DNA of 64,000 bases from DATARH01 sp963847345 (GCA_963847345.1 CAWJZU010000019.1:41902-105901), one strand, 5' to 3'. Shown: positions 27,290-37,032, counted from the first letter of the stretch. Notes: generated by a model from the letters alone, not told the origin. Numbers and translations: made by a program.

Positions 27290-28476
27290 ATGTGGGAGAA
27301 CCGGTGCAAGGTCGCGATCAGCGGTGTCGGGTTTTCGAAAGTCTCGCGCACCGCCGAGACGCCGCTGGCGGTGCACGCGCTGACGGCGGTGAAGGAAGCC
27401 GTCGCCGATTCCGGCCTCAAGCTGTCCGACATCGACGGTCTGGCGACCTATCCGGAACTGCCGGCCACCGGCCATGCCGAGATCGACGGGATCTCGATCG
27501 TGTCGGTCAACTGCATGATGGCGATGCTGAAGCTGCCCGATCTGACCTGGCACATCCAGGTCGGGACGGTGAATATCGGCGGCGCCGTGCAGCAGGCGGT
27601 CAACGCGCTGCTGGCCGGGGTGTGCAACTACGCGGTGGTGTGGCGTGCGATGCACAACCCGCGCGGCACCTACCAGAACCTGCCGGGGCAGTACGCGGCC
27701 GGGGCGGCGCAGTTCACCGCGCCCTACGGTTTTGGCGGGCCGGGCCAGGGCATGGCGGTCGCCTATACGAGATGGCTCGAACGGCACAACCAGAACCGCG
27801 AGAAGATGGCGACGCTGGCGGTGACGCAGCGCCGCCACACGCAGCACAACCCGCACGCCTATTTCTACGGCACGCCGTTGTCGCGCGAGGATTATCTGGC
27901 GTCGCGGATGGTGGCGTATCCGTTCTGCCTGTTCGATTGCGACATCCCGGTGCAGGGGGCGGTGGCGATCGTCTTGACCACGGCCGAGCGGGCGCGCGAT
28001 CTGAAGCCGACGCCGGCCTATCTCGCCGGCTATGGCGAGCGGCTGCAAATTCGAGGTGGCGGGCCGGATCGGCAGCCTCGCCGACTATATGGAGGGCGGG
28101 CGCAGCTCGGCGAAGCTGACCTGGGAGCGCTCCGGCTTCGGCCCCAAGGATGTCGATGTCGCGCAGATCTATGACGGGTTCTCGGCCTCGGTGATCTACG
28201 GGCTTGAATCGTACGGGTTCTGCGAGCGAGGGCGAGGCGCTCGACTTCATCCAGAACGGGCGCATCGAGCTGGACGGCGAGTTGCCGCTCAACACGTTCG
28301 GCGGCAGCCTCGGCACCGGGCGCATCCACGGCCTCTGGCACATCATCGAGGGCGCGCTGCAAGCCTCGGGCCGCGCCGGCTCGCGCCAGGTTAAGGACGC
28401 CAACGTGTCGTTTGTCGGCGCCAGTGCCCCGATCGTCACCGGCACGACGTTCCTCTTCGTCCGCGAGCCGTATTGA
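27290..28476 (+). CDS. Thiolase-like protein (SCP2-thiolase type), two frame breaks
   Basis: The composite of about 394 residues opens KVAISGVGFSKVSR and continues with GLATYPELP, the NCMMAMLKLPDL region where nondecarboxylating thiolases carry the nucleophile, DVAQIYDGFSASVIYGLE, and GGSLGTGRIHGLWHIIEGA. It is like the lipid-transfer/thiolase proteins that act with DUF35 partners. One extra A in CAAATTC at 28046-28051 and a second shift near 28219-28230 split the frame into three. The cluster probably degrades a branched or cyclic acyl-CoA; the substrate is not readable. Confidence 0.85.
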
Positions 28477-28492
28477 GGCCGTCCGGGGGGCA

Positions 28493-28516
28493 AATCCCTG
28501 CGGGCAGGGAATGGTC
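28493..28516. terminator. Hairpin between converging thiolase and pfkB genes
   Basis: TCCCTGC at 28495-28501 and GCAGGGA at 28504-28510 form a GC-rich stem in the 61-bp gap between two converging gene ends. It shares the CCCTG/CAGGG arm with the hairpin at 18239. A bidirectional terminator is likely. Confidence 0.45.
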
Positions 28517-28537
28517 GGAGAACAGCAGGCTGCATTA

Positions 28538-29470
28538 TTATACCGCGCAGAGTTTGCGATAGAGCCGCTCCGCGTCCTCGCGGCGACACAGTTCGGTGCC
28601 CGGGCGCAGTAAAGCGGCCGACCCGGCCGCGACGCCGAAGCGCACCGCCTCGGCAAGCTCCCAGCCTCTCGTGAGCGCCACGAGCATCCCGGCGAGCATG
28701 CTGTCGCCGGCGCCGACGCTGCCGATCGCCGCAACCCGCGCCGCCGGCAAGCGCCGACACTCATCGCCGGTCGCAAGCAGCGCCCCGTCAGCCCCGAGCG
28801 ACACGACAAGGACCTCGCAACGTCCCTCGGCGATCACGCCTCGTGCCGCTTCTTCCAGCGCGGCATTCCCGGCCACCGGCGTACCGCGCATCTGGCCCAG
28901 CTCGCGCAGGCTGGCTTTGATCAGAAAAATTCCGGTTCCGGCACCGGTCAGCGCTTCGCCCGAGCTGTCGAGCGCGAAGCTGGCGCCACGATCCCGCGCA
29001 AGACGGGCCACCTGGCGATAGAAATCGGCCGGGACACCGGGCGGCAGACTGCCGCTGGCGACAATGAACCTCGTCCGAGAACCGATCTGTTCCGCGAGGG
29101 CATCGAGCAGCCGTTCCTGGTCGTGTGTAGCGAGTTCGGGTCCGGGCAGCAGAAAGCGGTACTGTTTTCCACTCTGCCGTTCGACGATCGCCAAACTTTC
29201 GCGGGTGATGCCGGGTACCGTAATCGCTACATTCGGCACTCTTTCCTGGCGCAACAGCGCTTCTATCATCTGTCCGGAGGCGCCACCCGCAGGGAACACC
29301 GCCAGCGCGTCACCTTCGAGCATCTGTGCTGCCCGCGCGACATTGATGCCGCCGCCCCCGGGATCGTAGCGCGGCGCCTCGCATCGCAGCTTGCGGGACG
29401 GCTCGATTATTTCGGTCGCGGTCGCGATATCGAGCGCCGGGTTCATCGTCAGCGTCACGATCTCGGCCAT
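28538..29470 (-). CDS. pfkB: PfkB-family phosphofructokinase
   Basis: The 310-residue sugar kinase starts VTLTMNPALDIAT, has the GGGGINVARAAQML ribokinase signature near residue 40 and the closing signature GSVGAGDSMLAGMLVAL near 250, where the Asp is the catalytic base. This is the PfkB/FruK branch, making fructose 1,6-bisphosphate (or acting on tagatose 6-phosphate or fructose 1-phosphate). It follows Lon-like and USP genes on the same strand after a 198-bp gap that holds an FNR/FixK-type box, so it probably has its own low-oxygen-responsive promoter. Confidence 0.9.
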   Translation of the reverse strand: MAEIVTLTMNPALDIATATEIIEPSRKLRCEAPRYDPGGGGINVARAAQMLEGDALAVFPAGGASGQMIEALLRQERVPNVAITVPGITRESLAIVERQSGKQYRFLLPGPELATHDQERLLDALAEQIGSRTRFIVASGSLPPGVPADFYRQVARLARDRGASFALDSSGEALTGAGTGIFLIKASLRELGQMRGTPVAGNAALEEAARGVIAEGRCEVLVVSLGADGALLATGDECRRLPAARVAAIGSVGAGDSMLAGMLVALTRGWELAEAVRFGVAAGSAALLRPGTELCRREDAERLYRKLCAV

Positions 29471-29547
29471 GGTTTGATCTCTCGCATTGCCTCCAGCGCA
29501 AGCGCTCGGCCCGTCGTGAAGATTAGCGGAGCGTCAGCCGGCGTGCC

Positions 29548-29561
29548 TTGATCGGCGTCAA
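29548..29561 (-). promoter_or_regulatory. FNR/FixK-type box upstream of pfkB
   Basis: TTGATCGGCGTCAA matches the TTGAT-N4-ATCAA consensus at nine of ten positions (one arm GTCAA). It lies 78-91 bp before the pfkB start, a normal distance for activation by a CRP/FNR-family regulator. The PfkB, USP and Lon-like neighbours fit a low-oxygen or dormancy programme. Confidence 0.6.
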
Positions 29562-29668
29562 TCCATTCCCCTAGGCGCAGCCGGCGCCATCAGCGGCCAA
29601 CCAGAAAGCCGGCGATGATCTCTCGACAGGAGGCGCGATGAAGCGGCCGGCGAAGCCCCGGGAAGCTC

Positions 29669-30493
29669 TCAGGGCACCACGAGCATGTCGCAGGAGAAGC
29701 GCTCGACAAGCTCGCCCAGCCCGCCATCGCCCCCCTCCAACAAGCCGGAATCTAATGCGATCACGCGGCAGTCAAGTTGGCCGAGCCGTTCGCGCAGCGC
29801 GGCCGGTTCCGCCGGTGCCGCTTCGACCCGGACCCGGACCCGGTGCATCGCCGCGCGTTCGGCGATCCAGTGCTCGACCCCGGCCGCGTCCGCCAGTGCC
29901 GGCGCGCACAGCACGGCCAGCATGCTGTCCGTCGCGGCCGCGATCTGCGCCGCCATGTCGAATACTCGCGCTGCGGCGGCATCGCGGCCGCGGAGCAATG
30001 TCACCACCGAGCCGGGCGCCGTCCACAGACCGCGCGCGACGAGGAACGGTCCCGCCGCGCCCTCGAACGACCACCACCGTCGGTGCTCGACGCGGAAGTG
30101 CCCGGCAATCGGTCTGGTCCCTGCGCCGGCAATCACCAGGTCGCGTTCAGAGGTGCCGGCGACGCGACGCTCGTTCGTGCCCCGGAGGATTTCGAACGTG
30201 CAGGCCACTCGACGCCGCTTTGCCGCGCTCAGCAGCTCATGCCGTGCCCGCTCCGCCGCCGCCCGCAGCTGAAGCGCGACGGTTTCGCTCGACAGCTTCT
30301 CGGCGCCTCCGCCTATCGTGACCTGACAGGCAAACGGCAGACCGGCGAGACGCAAGAGGTCCTGGTCCTCGACAAAGATGCCATGCACAGGCGCCCCGGT
30401 TCGCGCCGCGAGCCGCACCGCGGTGTCGATCGCCGTCCGGTTCTCGGAGGCGGCATCAAGCGTCACGACCAGGCGTTCGATCGGCCCGCTCAT
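29669..30493 (-). CDS. Universal-stress-protein-like protein
   Basis: The 274-residue protein opens IERLVVTLDAASENRTAIDTA, as in UspA-type folds, with AAERARHELLSAAKRRRV and a DLVIAGAGTRPI segment near 125, followed by a degenerate second half ending CDMLVVP. It is a two-domain Usp-like architecture with the ATP-binding G-x-x-G-x9-G motif not clearly present. Its ATG overlaps the stop of the Lon-like gene (ATGA), so the two are coupled. The role is stress or dormancy related by family. Confidence 0.75.
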   Translation of the reverse strand: MSGPIERLVVTLDAASENRTAIDTAVRLAARTGAPVHGIFVEDQDLLRLAGLPFACQVTIGGGAEKLSSETVALQLRAAAERARHELLSAAKRRRVACTFEILRGTNERRVAGTSERDLVIAGAGTRPIAGHFRVEHRRWWSFEGAAGPFLVARGLWTAPGSVVTLLRGRDAAAARVFDMAAQIAAATDSMLAVLCAPALADAAGVEHWIAERAAMHRVRVRVEAAPAEPAALRERLGQLDCRVIALDSGLLEGGDGGLGELVERFSCDMLVVP

Positions 30494-32985
30494 CGCCGCT
30501 CTCCCAAGCCGGAGGCGGCTCGTGCAAGCTCGGCGGCCCTGGCGGCAAACGCGTCGAGCCGCGCGGCAATCCGCTGGTTGAGTGTGCCGTCCGGATAATT
30601 GCCGCCGGCGTCCGGCTTTCCGGCCGAAATGCCGGTCAGCAGTTCCAAACCCTGGTCGACCGTGTCGATTGGGTAGATCGAGAAGGAGCCCTCCCGCGCC
30701 GCTGCGACGATGTCGTGCCGCAGCATCAGGTGCTTCACATTGCTGGCCGGGATGACCACACCCTGACGTCCGGTGAAACCGATAATCCGACAGCTGTCGT
30801 AAAATCCCTCGATCTTCTCATTGACCCCGCCGATCGCCTGAACCTGGCCGCGCTGATCGACCGAACCGGTGACCGCGAAACATTGTCGGATCGGCGTCTC
30901 CGCCAGGGCCGAAAGCAGTGCGAACAGCTCGGCGGCGGAGGCGCTGTCTCCGTCCACCCCACCATAGGACTGCTCAAAGACGAGGCTGGCGTTGAGCGAC
31001 AGCGGTCGGCTCCCGCCGAACCGGCCGCCGAGAAACCCGGAGAGGATCAAGACGCCTTTCGAATGCAGCGGGCCGCCGAGCTCGACCTCCCGCTCGATAT
31101 CGACGACCTCGCCGCGGCCGAGCCGCACCCGCGCCGTAATCCGGCTCGGAGTGCCGAACGAGAGATGGCCCAGCGTGATGACCGAAAGGCCGTTGACCTG
31201 CCCGATTGCTTCGCCGTCGCTCTCGATGCGGATCGTCCCGCGCCCGATTTCTTCCTGCAGGTGACGGTAGAGGCGGTCGCCGCGGCGGAATTGCGCGTCG
31301 ATCGCGGCCTGCACTTCCGCCTCACCCACCACCTCCTTGCCGGCATCGGCGGCGAACTGGTCGGCTTCCCGCAGCAGATCGAGAAAAGCCCGCACGCTCG
31401 CCGTCAGCTTGTCGGCATTGCCGGCGAGCCGGGCCGCTTGCTCGATAACGCGCGCGACGCCGCCCCGGTCGAGCGGGCGCAAATTCTCGCGCCTTGTCAT
31501 CGCGCAGATCAGCCGCGCATAGAGCAGCGTCGTTTCGGCCGTGCGCTCGATCCGGTCCTCGAAATCGGCGGCAATCTTGAACAGATCGGAAAACTCCTCG
31601 TCCTGGGCGCTGAGCAGGTAGTAGAGCGTCGGCGGACCAACCAGGACGACCTTGACCCGGAGCGGTATCGGCTCCGGCGCGAGCGACACCGTGCTCGCCA
31701 TGCTGAGCAGCTGTTCGAGCGTCTCGATCCGGATCTGGCCGGCTTCGAGCGCGCGCTTCAGCGAGGCCCAGCCGAAATTGCCGGTCAAGAGCTTCTGCGC
31801 GTCGAGCACGAGATAGCCGCCATTGGCGCGGTGCAGCGCGCCCGGCGTCAGCAGGTTGAAGTCGGTGACGAGCGCGCCGAAGCGGGCGAGGTGCTCGACC
31901 CTTCCGACCAGCGTCTGATGCGTCGGGTTGTCCTCGTAGATGACCGGTGCGCCGCGCCGTCCGCCATTGTCGACGATGACATTGACCTGATAGCGGCGAA
32001 ACCGCGCATCCTCGATCTCGCGAATGACCGGCCCGGGCACTGGAGTCGGCGTTTCGGGCGGCGCGGCCGGCGTAAGAAAGTCGTCGACGTTCTCTTTGAT
32101 GTCGCGCTCGACGGCATCGAGATACGGCGGTACCTCGGGCAGATCAGCGTAATCCGAGCGCAATTCCTGCATCAGCACGGCGATCGCAAAGCCGGTCGTC
32201 TCGCGGTTGAGCGCCAGCACCGCCCCGCGGTGCTCGCGTTCCCATAGCGGTACTTGCCGCATCGTCGCTTCGAGTTCGCTCTGAATCGCCTCGATCTCGT
32301 GCTGGATCCGCTCGCGCTCGGGTTGCGGCAGCTCGCTGAAGGCTTCCGGCGGCATCACCTTGCCGTCGCGCGCCGGGGCCAGAGCGAGGCCTGCCGGCGT
32401 CCGCAGCAGTGTGATGTTCTGCGCCGCCGCGCGTTGTTGCAGCGCGCCGAACGCCTGTTCGCTGCGCTGTCTGAACTGCTGCTCAATCGCCTCGCGGCGG
32501 ACGCGATACTCGTCGCGCTCGAAGGCGGCCGGCAGCGCCGCGCGCAATTCGGCGACCAGCCGCTTCATCGCCGCGGCGAGCCCGGCGCCGCGGCCCGGCG
32601 GCAGTTGCAGGGCGCGGGGCCGCTGCTGATCGGCAAAATTGTTGACGTAGCACCAATCGGGCGGCGTCGGTTCGCCCTCCGCCTTTTCCCGCAGCACCCG
32701 TTCGGCCAGGGTATGCCGGCCGGTGCCGCTCGTCCCCAAGGCGTAGACATTATACCCCTTGCCGCGCATCCGCAGCGCGAACCGCAGCGCCTCGGCCGCC
32801 CGCTCTTGGCCGATCAGACCCGGCGCCTCCTCGAGCTCGCTGCACAGATCGAACGGCAGTTCCGCCGGATCACAGCTGCGGTAAAGGAGCGCCGGAGGAA
32901 GCGGCCGCCCGAATACGATCCCTCGTTCGCTGCCGCGCTGACGGAAAGCGCCCTCGGCAGCGCCGGACGCGGTTGTATCGCTCAT
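30490..32985 (-). CDS. LonB/YcbZ-like ATP-dependent protease
   Basis: The 831-residue protein has an N-terminal AAA-like part and a C-terminal Lon protease domain. The nucleotide loop reads GTSGTGRHT at about 84-92, with Arg where Walker A normally has Lys. Further on are NFADQQRPRALQLPPGRG, the HRANGGYLVLDAQKLL stretch, and the Ser-Lys dyad: Ser near 681 in GGVDGDSASAAE and Lys near 724 in IGGVNEKIEG, 43 residues apart as in Lon. The start MSDTTASG at 32985 is inferred from where the conserved text begins; the frame is open upstream without family text. It heads the USP operon. Confidence 0.9.
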   Translation of the reverse strand: MSDTTASGAAEGAFRQRGSERGIVFGRPLPPALLYRSCDPAELPFDLCSELEEAPGLIGQERAAEALRFALRMRGKGYNVYALGTSGTGRHTLAERVLREKAEGEPTPPDWCYVNNFADQQRPRALQLPPGRGAGLAAAMKRLVAELRAALPAAFERDEYRVRREAIEQQFRQRSEQAFGALQQRAAAQNITLLRTPAGLALAPARDGKVMPPEAFSELPQPERERIQHEIEAIQSELEATMRQVPLWEREHRGAVLALNRETTGFAIAVLMQELRSDYADLPEVPPYLDAVERDIKENVDDFLTPAAPPETPTPVPGPVIREIEDARFRRYQVNVIVDNGGRRGAPVIYEDNPTHQTLVGRVEHLARFGALVTDFNLLTPGALHRANGGYLVLDAQKLLTGNFGWASLKRALEAGQIRIETLEQLLSMASTVSLAPEPIPLRVKVVLVGPPTLYYLLSAQDEEFSDLFKIAADFEDRIERTAETTLLYARLICAMTRRENLRPLDRGGVARVIEQAARLAGNADKLTASVRAFLDLLREADQFAADAGKEVVGEAEVQAAIDAQFRRGDRLYRHLQEEIGRGTIRIESDGEAIGQVNGLSVITLGHLSFGTPSRITARVRLGRGEVVDIEREVELGGPLHSKGVLILSGFLGGRFGGSRPLSLNASLVFEQSYGGVDGDSASAAELFALLSALAETPIRQCFAVTGSVDQRGQVQAIGGVNEKIEGFYDSCRIIGFTGRQGVVIPASNVKHLMLRHDIVAAAREGSFSIYPIDTVDQGLELLTGISAGKPDAGGNYPDGTLNQRIAARLDAFAARAAELARAASGLGERR

Positions 32986-33559
32986 CCTTGCGGCGGCCCC
33001 CCGTTCACTTCTCCACCCACCGGTCGCCGATCTTGCGGCACCGTTTCTTGACGGCCGCCCAGGCGACCCGGAAGCGCCGTTTCCTCCGGCGCGGAAATTG
33101 TCCGACCGGCAGAGAAATGCCGGGCCGAATTGTTCGGGGCTGGCGGAGTGGCCGCTGCCGGCCGGTCGCTTGTGGCGGTTTGCTGTTTTCTGCAGGGAAT
33201 CAACAGCAAACGCGCGCGAATACCCCTTGCTCAGCGCGGGTTTCGCGGTGGTGGAGGGTGGATTCTGCAGCAAAAGAACAGTAAACACCCGTTCGCAATC
33301 ACTCCGACCCCGCGACACCGTTTGCTTGATACCCTCGTAATGTGGCGAATTTCGCGTCGTCGCCGGGCAGAGGACGGCAGTGCCGCGTCGGCCGCAACGC
33401 CGAGACAGTAGCTCATGATGAGGTTTCGTTCTCATCGACCCATCATAGCGGGATTTGGCGGCCCCGCAGCAGCAGCGTTGCCGCCGGCGGCGGCGCACGG
33501 CACAATCGCAAAAATCCGCGATCCGACCGGGCGAGGCTTATGACAGCAAGGAAGCGGCC
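32986..33559. other. Divergent intergenic region with degenerate repeats
   Basis: The 574 bp lie between the starts of the Lon-like gene and the flavoprotein gene. A CTGCAGGGAATCAACAGC stretch near 33191 and a TTCTGCAGCAAAAGAACAG stretch near 33262 look like pieces of the same repeat class as the ATTCCCTG words elsewhere. I see no gene, and no clear FNR box for the Lon side. Confidence 0.5.
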
Positions 33560-34768
33560 ATGACTGGCGCTGACCGCGCATTCCCGTCGGGCGACGACAG
33601 GCTCCTGCCGGCCGAGGAACGCGACCTGCTGGATCGTGCTCGCCGCCTGATCCCGCGGCTCGCGGAGCGCGCCCCGGCCGCGACGGCGGCACGCAAGCTG
33701 CCGCCGGAGACGATCGCCGAGTACCACGACAGCGGCATTCTGCGCATCCTGCAGCCGCGCCGCTTCGGCGGCCTAGAGGGCCGGTTCAGCCTGTTCGCCC
33801 GCATCGCCGAGGAGCTGACCTGGGGCTGCGCCTCGTCGGGGTGGGTCTACGCCGTGCTGGCCGAGCATCAATGGATCCTCGCGCAATACCCAGAGCAGGC
33901 GCAGATCGACGTCTGGGGGGACAATCCGCTGGCGGTCGCCTCGTCGTCGCTGGCGCCGCGCGCCAAGGCCGAGCCGGTGCCCGGCGGCGGCTGGCGATTG
34001 AGCGGCCGGTACACGTTTTCGAGCGGCTGCGACTACGCCCAATGGGCCATCATCGGCGCGTTTCTCGGCGAAATGGGCGACCCGCGCCACATCGCCTATC
34101 TGCTGGTGCCGCTTGCCGAGACCGAAATCATCGACGACTGGCATGTGCTCGGGCTGGCCGGCACGGGTAGCAAGTCGCTGCTGCTGCGCGACGTTTTCGT
34201 GCCCGAGCACCGTTGCGTGATGGTCGCCGACCTTTTTGCCGGCACGCCGCCCGGCGCCGAGGTTCATCCCGATTACCCTGTGCTGCGGGCGCCGCGCGGC
34301 TATCTCGTGTCATTTTCGCTGCCAACCGTGTGTATCGCGCTCGGCGGCCGCGCGCTCGAAAACGTGTGCCGGGCGCTGCCCGGCCGGCTGTCGCGGGGCG
34401 TCACGAAGCTCGCCGAATCCGAGGTCGTGCGGATGAATCTTGGCGAGGCGGCGGCGGCGATCGACGCCGCGACGACGCTGCTGCATCACGGGCGCGACCT
34501 GACGACCGCCGAGGTCGACACGGGCCGCCGCATTGCTCCGGCTGAAGCATTGCGCATGCGGCGCGACATGGTCTGGGCGCAGCACCAGGTCGGCTGGGCA
34601 TTGGAGAGGTTGTGCGAACTGTGTGGCGCGCGCTGGGTCTATGACAGCGACCCTTTGCAGGAGATCCGGCGCGACGTCATGACGATCCTGACCCACCACG
34701 CCGCCAACCGCCAGGCCGCCTACGCGGCATACGGCAGCCTGCTGCTCGGCAATGGCGCTGGGCACTAA
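33560..34768 (+). CDS. Acyl-CoA-dehydrogenase-fold flavoprotein (HsaA/DszC-like monooxygenase)
   Basis: The 402-residue protein opens with LLDRARRLIPRLAERAP and has the PRRFGGLEGRFSLFARIAEELTWGCASSGWV segment and GGGWRLSGRYTFSSGCDYAQWAI. It continues with WHVLGLAGTGSKSLLLRDVFVPEHR and a C-terminal helical part. This is the branch that uses FMNH2 to hydroxylate phenols or to desulphurise, rather than true acyl-CoA dehydrogenases, since the catalytic Glu region is absent. The start ATG 33560 has AAGGA upstream. No flavin reductase is adjacent. Confidence 0.85.
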   Translation: MTGADRAFPSGDDRLLPAEERDLLDRARRLIPRLAERAPAATAARKLPPETIAEYHDSGILRILQPRRFGGLEGRFSLFARIAEELTWGCASSGWVYAVLAEHQWILAQYPEQAQIDVWGDNPLAVASSSLAPRAKAEPVPGGGWRLSGRYTFSSGCDYAQWAIIGAFLGEMGDPRHIAYLLVPLAETEIIDDWHVLGLAGTGSKSLLLRDVFVPEHRCVMVADLFAGTPPGAEVHPDYPVLRAPRGYLVSFSLPTVCIALGGRALENVCRALPGRLSRGVTKLAESEVVRMNLGEAAAAIDAATTLLHHGRDLTTAEVDTGRRIAPAEALRMRRDMVWAQHQVGWALERLCELCGARWVYDSDPLQEIRRDVMTILTHHAANRQAAYAAYGSLLLGNGAGH

Positions 34769-34932
34769 CGGCGGAACCGCGCAACTTCTCATAGAGCGCG
34801 GCCGCCGGCAGGTGCACGAGCGATGAAGGGAGAGGCCGGAAAGGCCGGCACGGTCCGAATCAACTCCCGGCCGCGTGACGTTCGCTTGATGTTCCTTAGC
34901 AGCGTATGCTAAGCCATTGCCGCCGTTCGGAT

Positions 34933-35024
<92 letters not shown>

Positions 35025-35192
35025 ATCCCCCATTTATGGCTGGCTCACCCCGTCCCACGCTAACGCCTAAAGCGGCAGCGGTCGGGCATATTCTGTTTCC
35101 CGCCGTCTCTCCCTCAGAATGGGGGAATGAAATGGGGAATGTGGGAACGGGTCCCCTATCCCGCCCCTCGGCACCGGAACCGGGCATCGGCC

Positions 35193-35657
35193 ATGGCGCA
35201 GATCGGCAAACTCTCGGCGGTGGAGGTATCGAAGACGAAGGGGCCGGCAGTGCTGCACGACGGCGGTGGGCTTTACTTGCGGGTTTTCCCCCACTGGCTC
35301 CAAAGCATGGGTTTTCCGGTTCCAGCTCGACGGGAAGCGCCGCGACATGGGGCTTGGCCCCTTCCCCGATATCTCGCTCGCGGAGGCGCGCGGGCGCGCG
35401 GGAGAGCACCGGAACCAGCGCCGCGATGGGGATAGACCCTCTGGACGCCAAGGCCGCTCAGCGGCAAGCAAAGCGTGTTGCCGTCGCGAAGGGCCGCACG
35501 TTCCGGGAGTGCGCCAACGAGTTCATTGAAAAGAACCGGGCAGGCTGGCGCAACCCAAAGCACCGGCAGCAAAGGGAAACACGCTCGCGACCTACGTCTA
35601 TCCCAGTTTGGGAGATTTGCCGGCATCGGCAATTGATACCGGCCTGATCGTGTAAGT
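35193..35657 (+). pseudogene. Truncated, frameshifted tyrosine-recombinase (DUF4102-type) integrase
   Basis: The pieces read in order MAQIGKLSAVEVSKTKG, DGGGLYLRV, then after a shift near 35290 WVFRFQLDGKRRDMGLGPFPDISLAEAR. After another near 35400 comes GIDPLDAKAAQRQAKR with TFRECANEFIEKNRAGW, and finally TYVYPSLGDLPASAID before a stop. This is only the N-terminal DUF4102 and core-binding part of a P4-like integrase; the catalytic domain with R-H-R-Y is missing, and IS256 DNA follows. It marks the left end of a decayed element in tRNA-Ser. Confidence 0.8.
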
Positions 35658-35729
35658 CCTTGATCCGATCTGGACGATCACGTCCGTCAAGGTGGTGGAA
35701 AAACGGGTTAGGGAAGAGGTGGCCATCGT

Positions 35730-36955
35730 TCAGGCGGCCATGGGTGGAAGTTTGGTGGGATCGGCGTTGATCAGCGGCGGTGTGAGTTCGGCCATGCCCT
35801 CGATCTGCATGTAGCGGTGCTGGAGCAGCCACTCGTCGTTCTGCTCGAGGAGCACGGCGCCGATCAGCCGGGTGATGCTGGCCTGGTTGGGGAAGATGCC
35901 GACGACATCGGCCCGTCGCTTGACCTCCTTGTTGAGGGTTCGAGCGGGTTGGTACTGTGCAACTTGGTGCGGTGCTGGGCCGGGAAAGCGATGTAGGCCA
36001 GCACGTCGTGCTCGCTGTCGTCCATCAGCGCGGCGAGCTTTGGCCAGCGCGCCCGCAGCTGGTCGGCGACGTGGCGCCAGGTCTGGCGTGCGGCCTCGGC
36101 GTCGGGTTGCAGGAAAGCCTGGCGGATCGCGGCGGCGACCATCGTGTGCTGGCCCTTGGGTACGTGCGCCAGGGCATTGCGCATCCCATGCACGCGGCAA
36201 CGCTGCCAGGTCGCGCCCAGGTTAGCGGGTGATGGCGTGACGCAAGCCGTCATGGGCATCGGTGATGACCAGCTTGACGCCCTTCAAGCCACGCTTCACC
36301 AGGCCCTTGAGGAAACCTGACCAAAACGGCTCGGCCTCGGAAGGGCCGATGCCGAGGCCGGTCCCCGGACTTGATCCGGGGATTTCGCGCCGGCCGTCGG
36401 TCGAGACCGCCACAGCGATTATTGCCGCCACGGCGATGATGCGGCCGCCGTCGCGGACCTTGAGGTAGGTGGCATCGAGCCACAGATACGGCCATTCGCC
36501 CTCCAGCGGGCGGTCGAGGAAGGCATTGACCCGCTCGTCGATGTCTTTGCACAGCTTGGAGACTTGGCTCTTCGAGATGCCGGCGAGACCCATCGCCTGC
36601 ACCAGTTCGTCAACCCGCCGGGTAGACACGCCGCCTATCCAGGCTTCCTGGATCCCGTGACGAGCGCCTTTTCGGCGGTCTTGCGCGGTTCCAGAAAGGG
36701 CGGGAAGTAGGCGCCCTGGCGCAGTTTGGGGATGCGCAGGCTCAGCGATCCCAGCCGCGTATCAAGGCTGCGCTCGCGGTAGCCGTTGCGATAATTGAGC
36801 CGATCGCCGGTGCGCTCGTGCCGCCCGGCGCCGATCAGGCCCTCGACACCGGCTTCCATCAGGATTTGCAGAACCGCCTCCGCCACGGCTCGCAGGAAAT
36901 CGCCGTCGCCGCTCTTCTGCAGCAGCTCGACGAGCGCCATTCGGTCATCGGTCAT
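35730..36955 (-). pseudogene. IS256-family transposase, multiply broken (copy A)
   Basis: Fragments in order from 36955 are LVELLQKSGDGDFLRAVAEA and RLNYRNGYRERSLDTRLG, then after a shift VDELVQAMGLAGISKSQV, WPYLWLDATYLKVR, VITDAHDGL, TWQRCRVHGMRNALAH, and a final piece VVGIFPNQASITRLIGAVL. At least three shifts break it. A palindromic repeat is inserted in frame near 36362-36382. It is clearly a cousin of, not identical to, the intact copy at 37108-38310. Confidence 0.85.
36362..36382. repeat. Palindromic CCCCGGACTTGATCCGGGG element inside a transposase gene
   Basis: The perfect 7-bp stem CCCCGGA/TCCGGGG around CTTGA is a common intergenic repeat core in Alphaproteobacteria. Here it adds about seven residues (PGSSPGT) between GRREI and GLGIGPSEAE of the broken IS256 transposase without shifting the frame. 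The intact copy has only VLGISIGASEAE at that point. Confidence 0.7.
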
Positions 36956-37032
36956 CGGGTCCTCGGTCGACTTCGGGTGAAGCGTTGCAACTCCACCTTA
37001 GCCGCCCTTCTCGGTGACCACCTTTCGCTCAC

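Noticed and set aside
30715..32247. Long plus-strand open frame opposite the Lon-like gene
   Set aside because: Its composition is typical of an antisense frame in GC-rich DNA, and the minus strand has the complete protease dyad.
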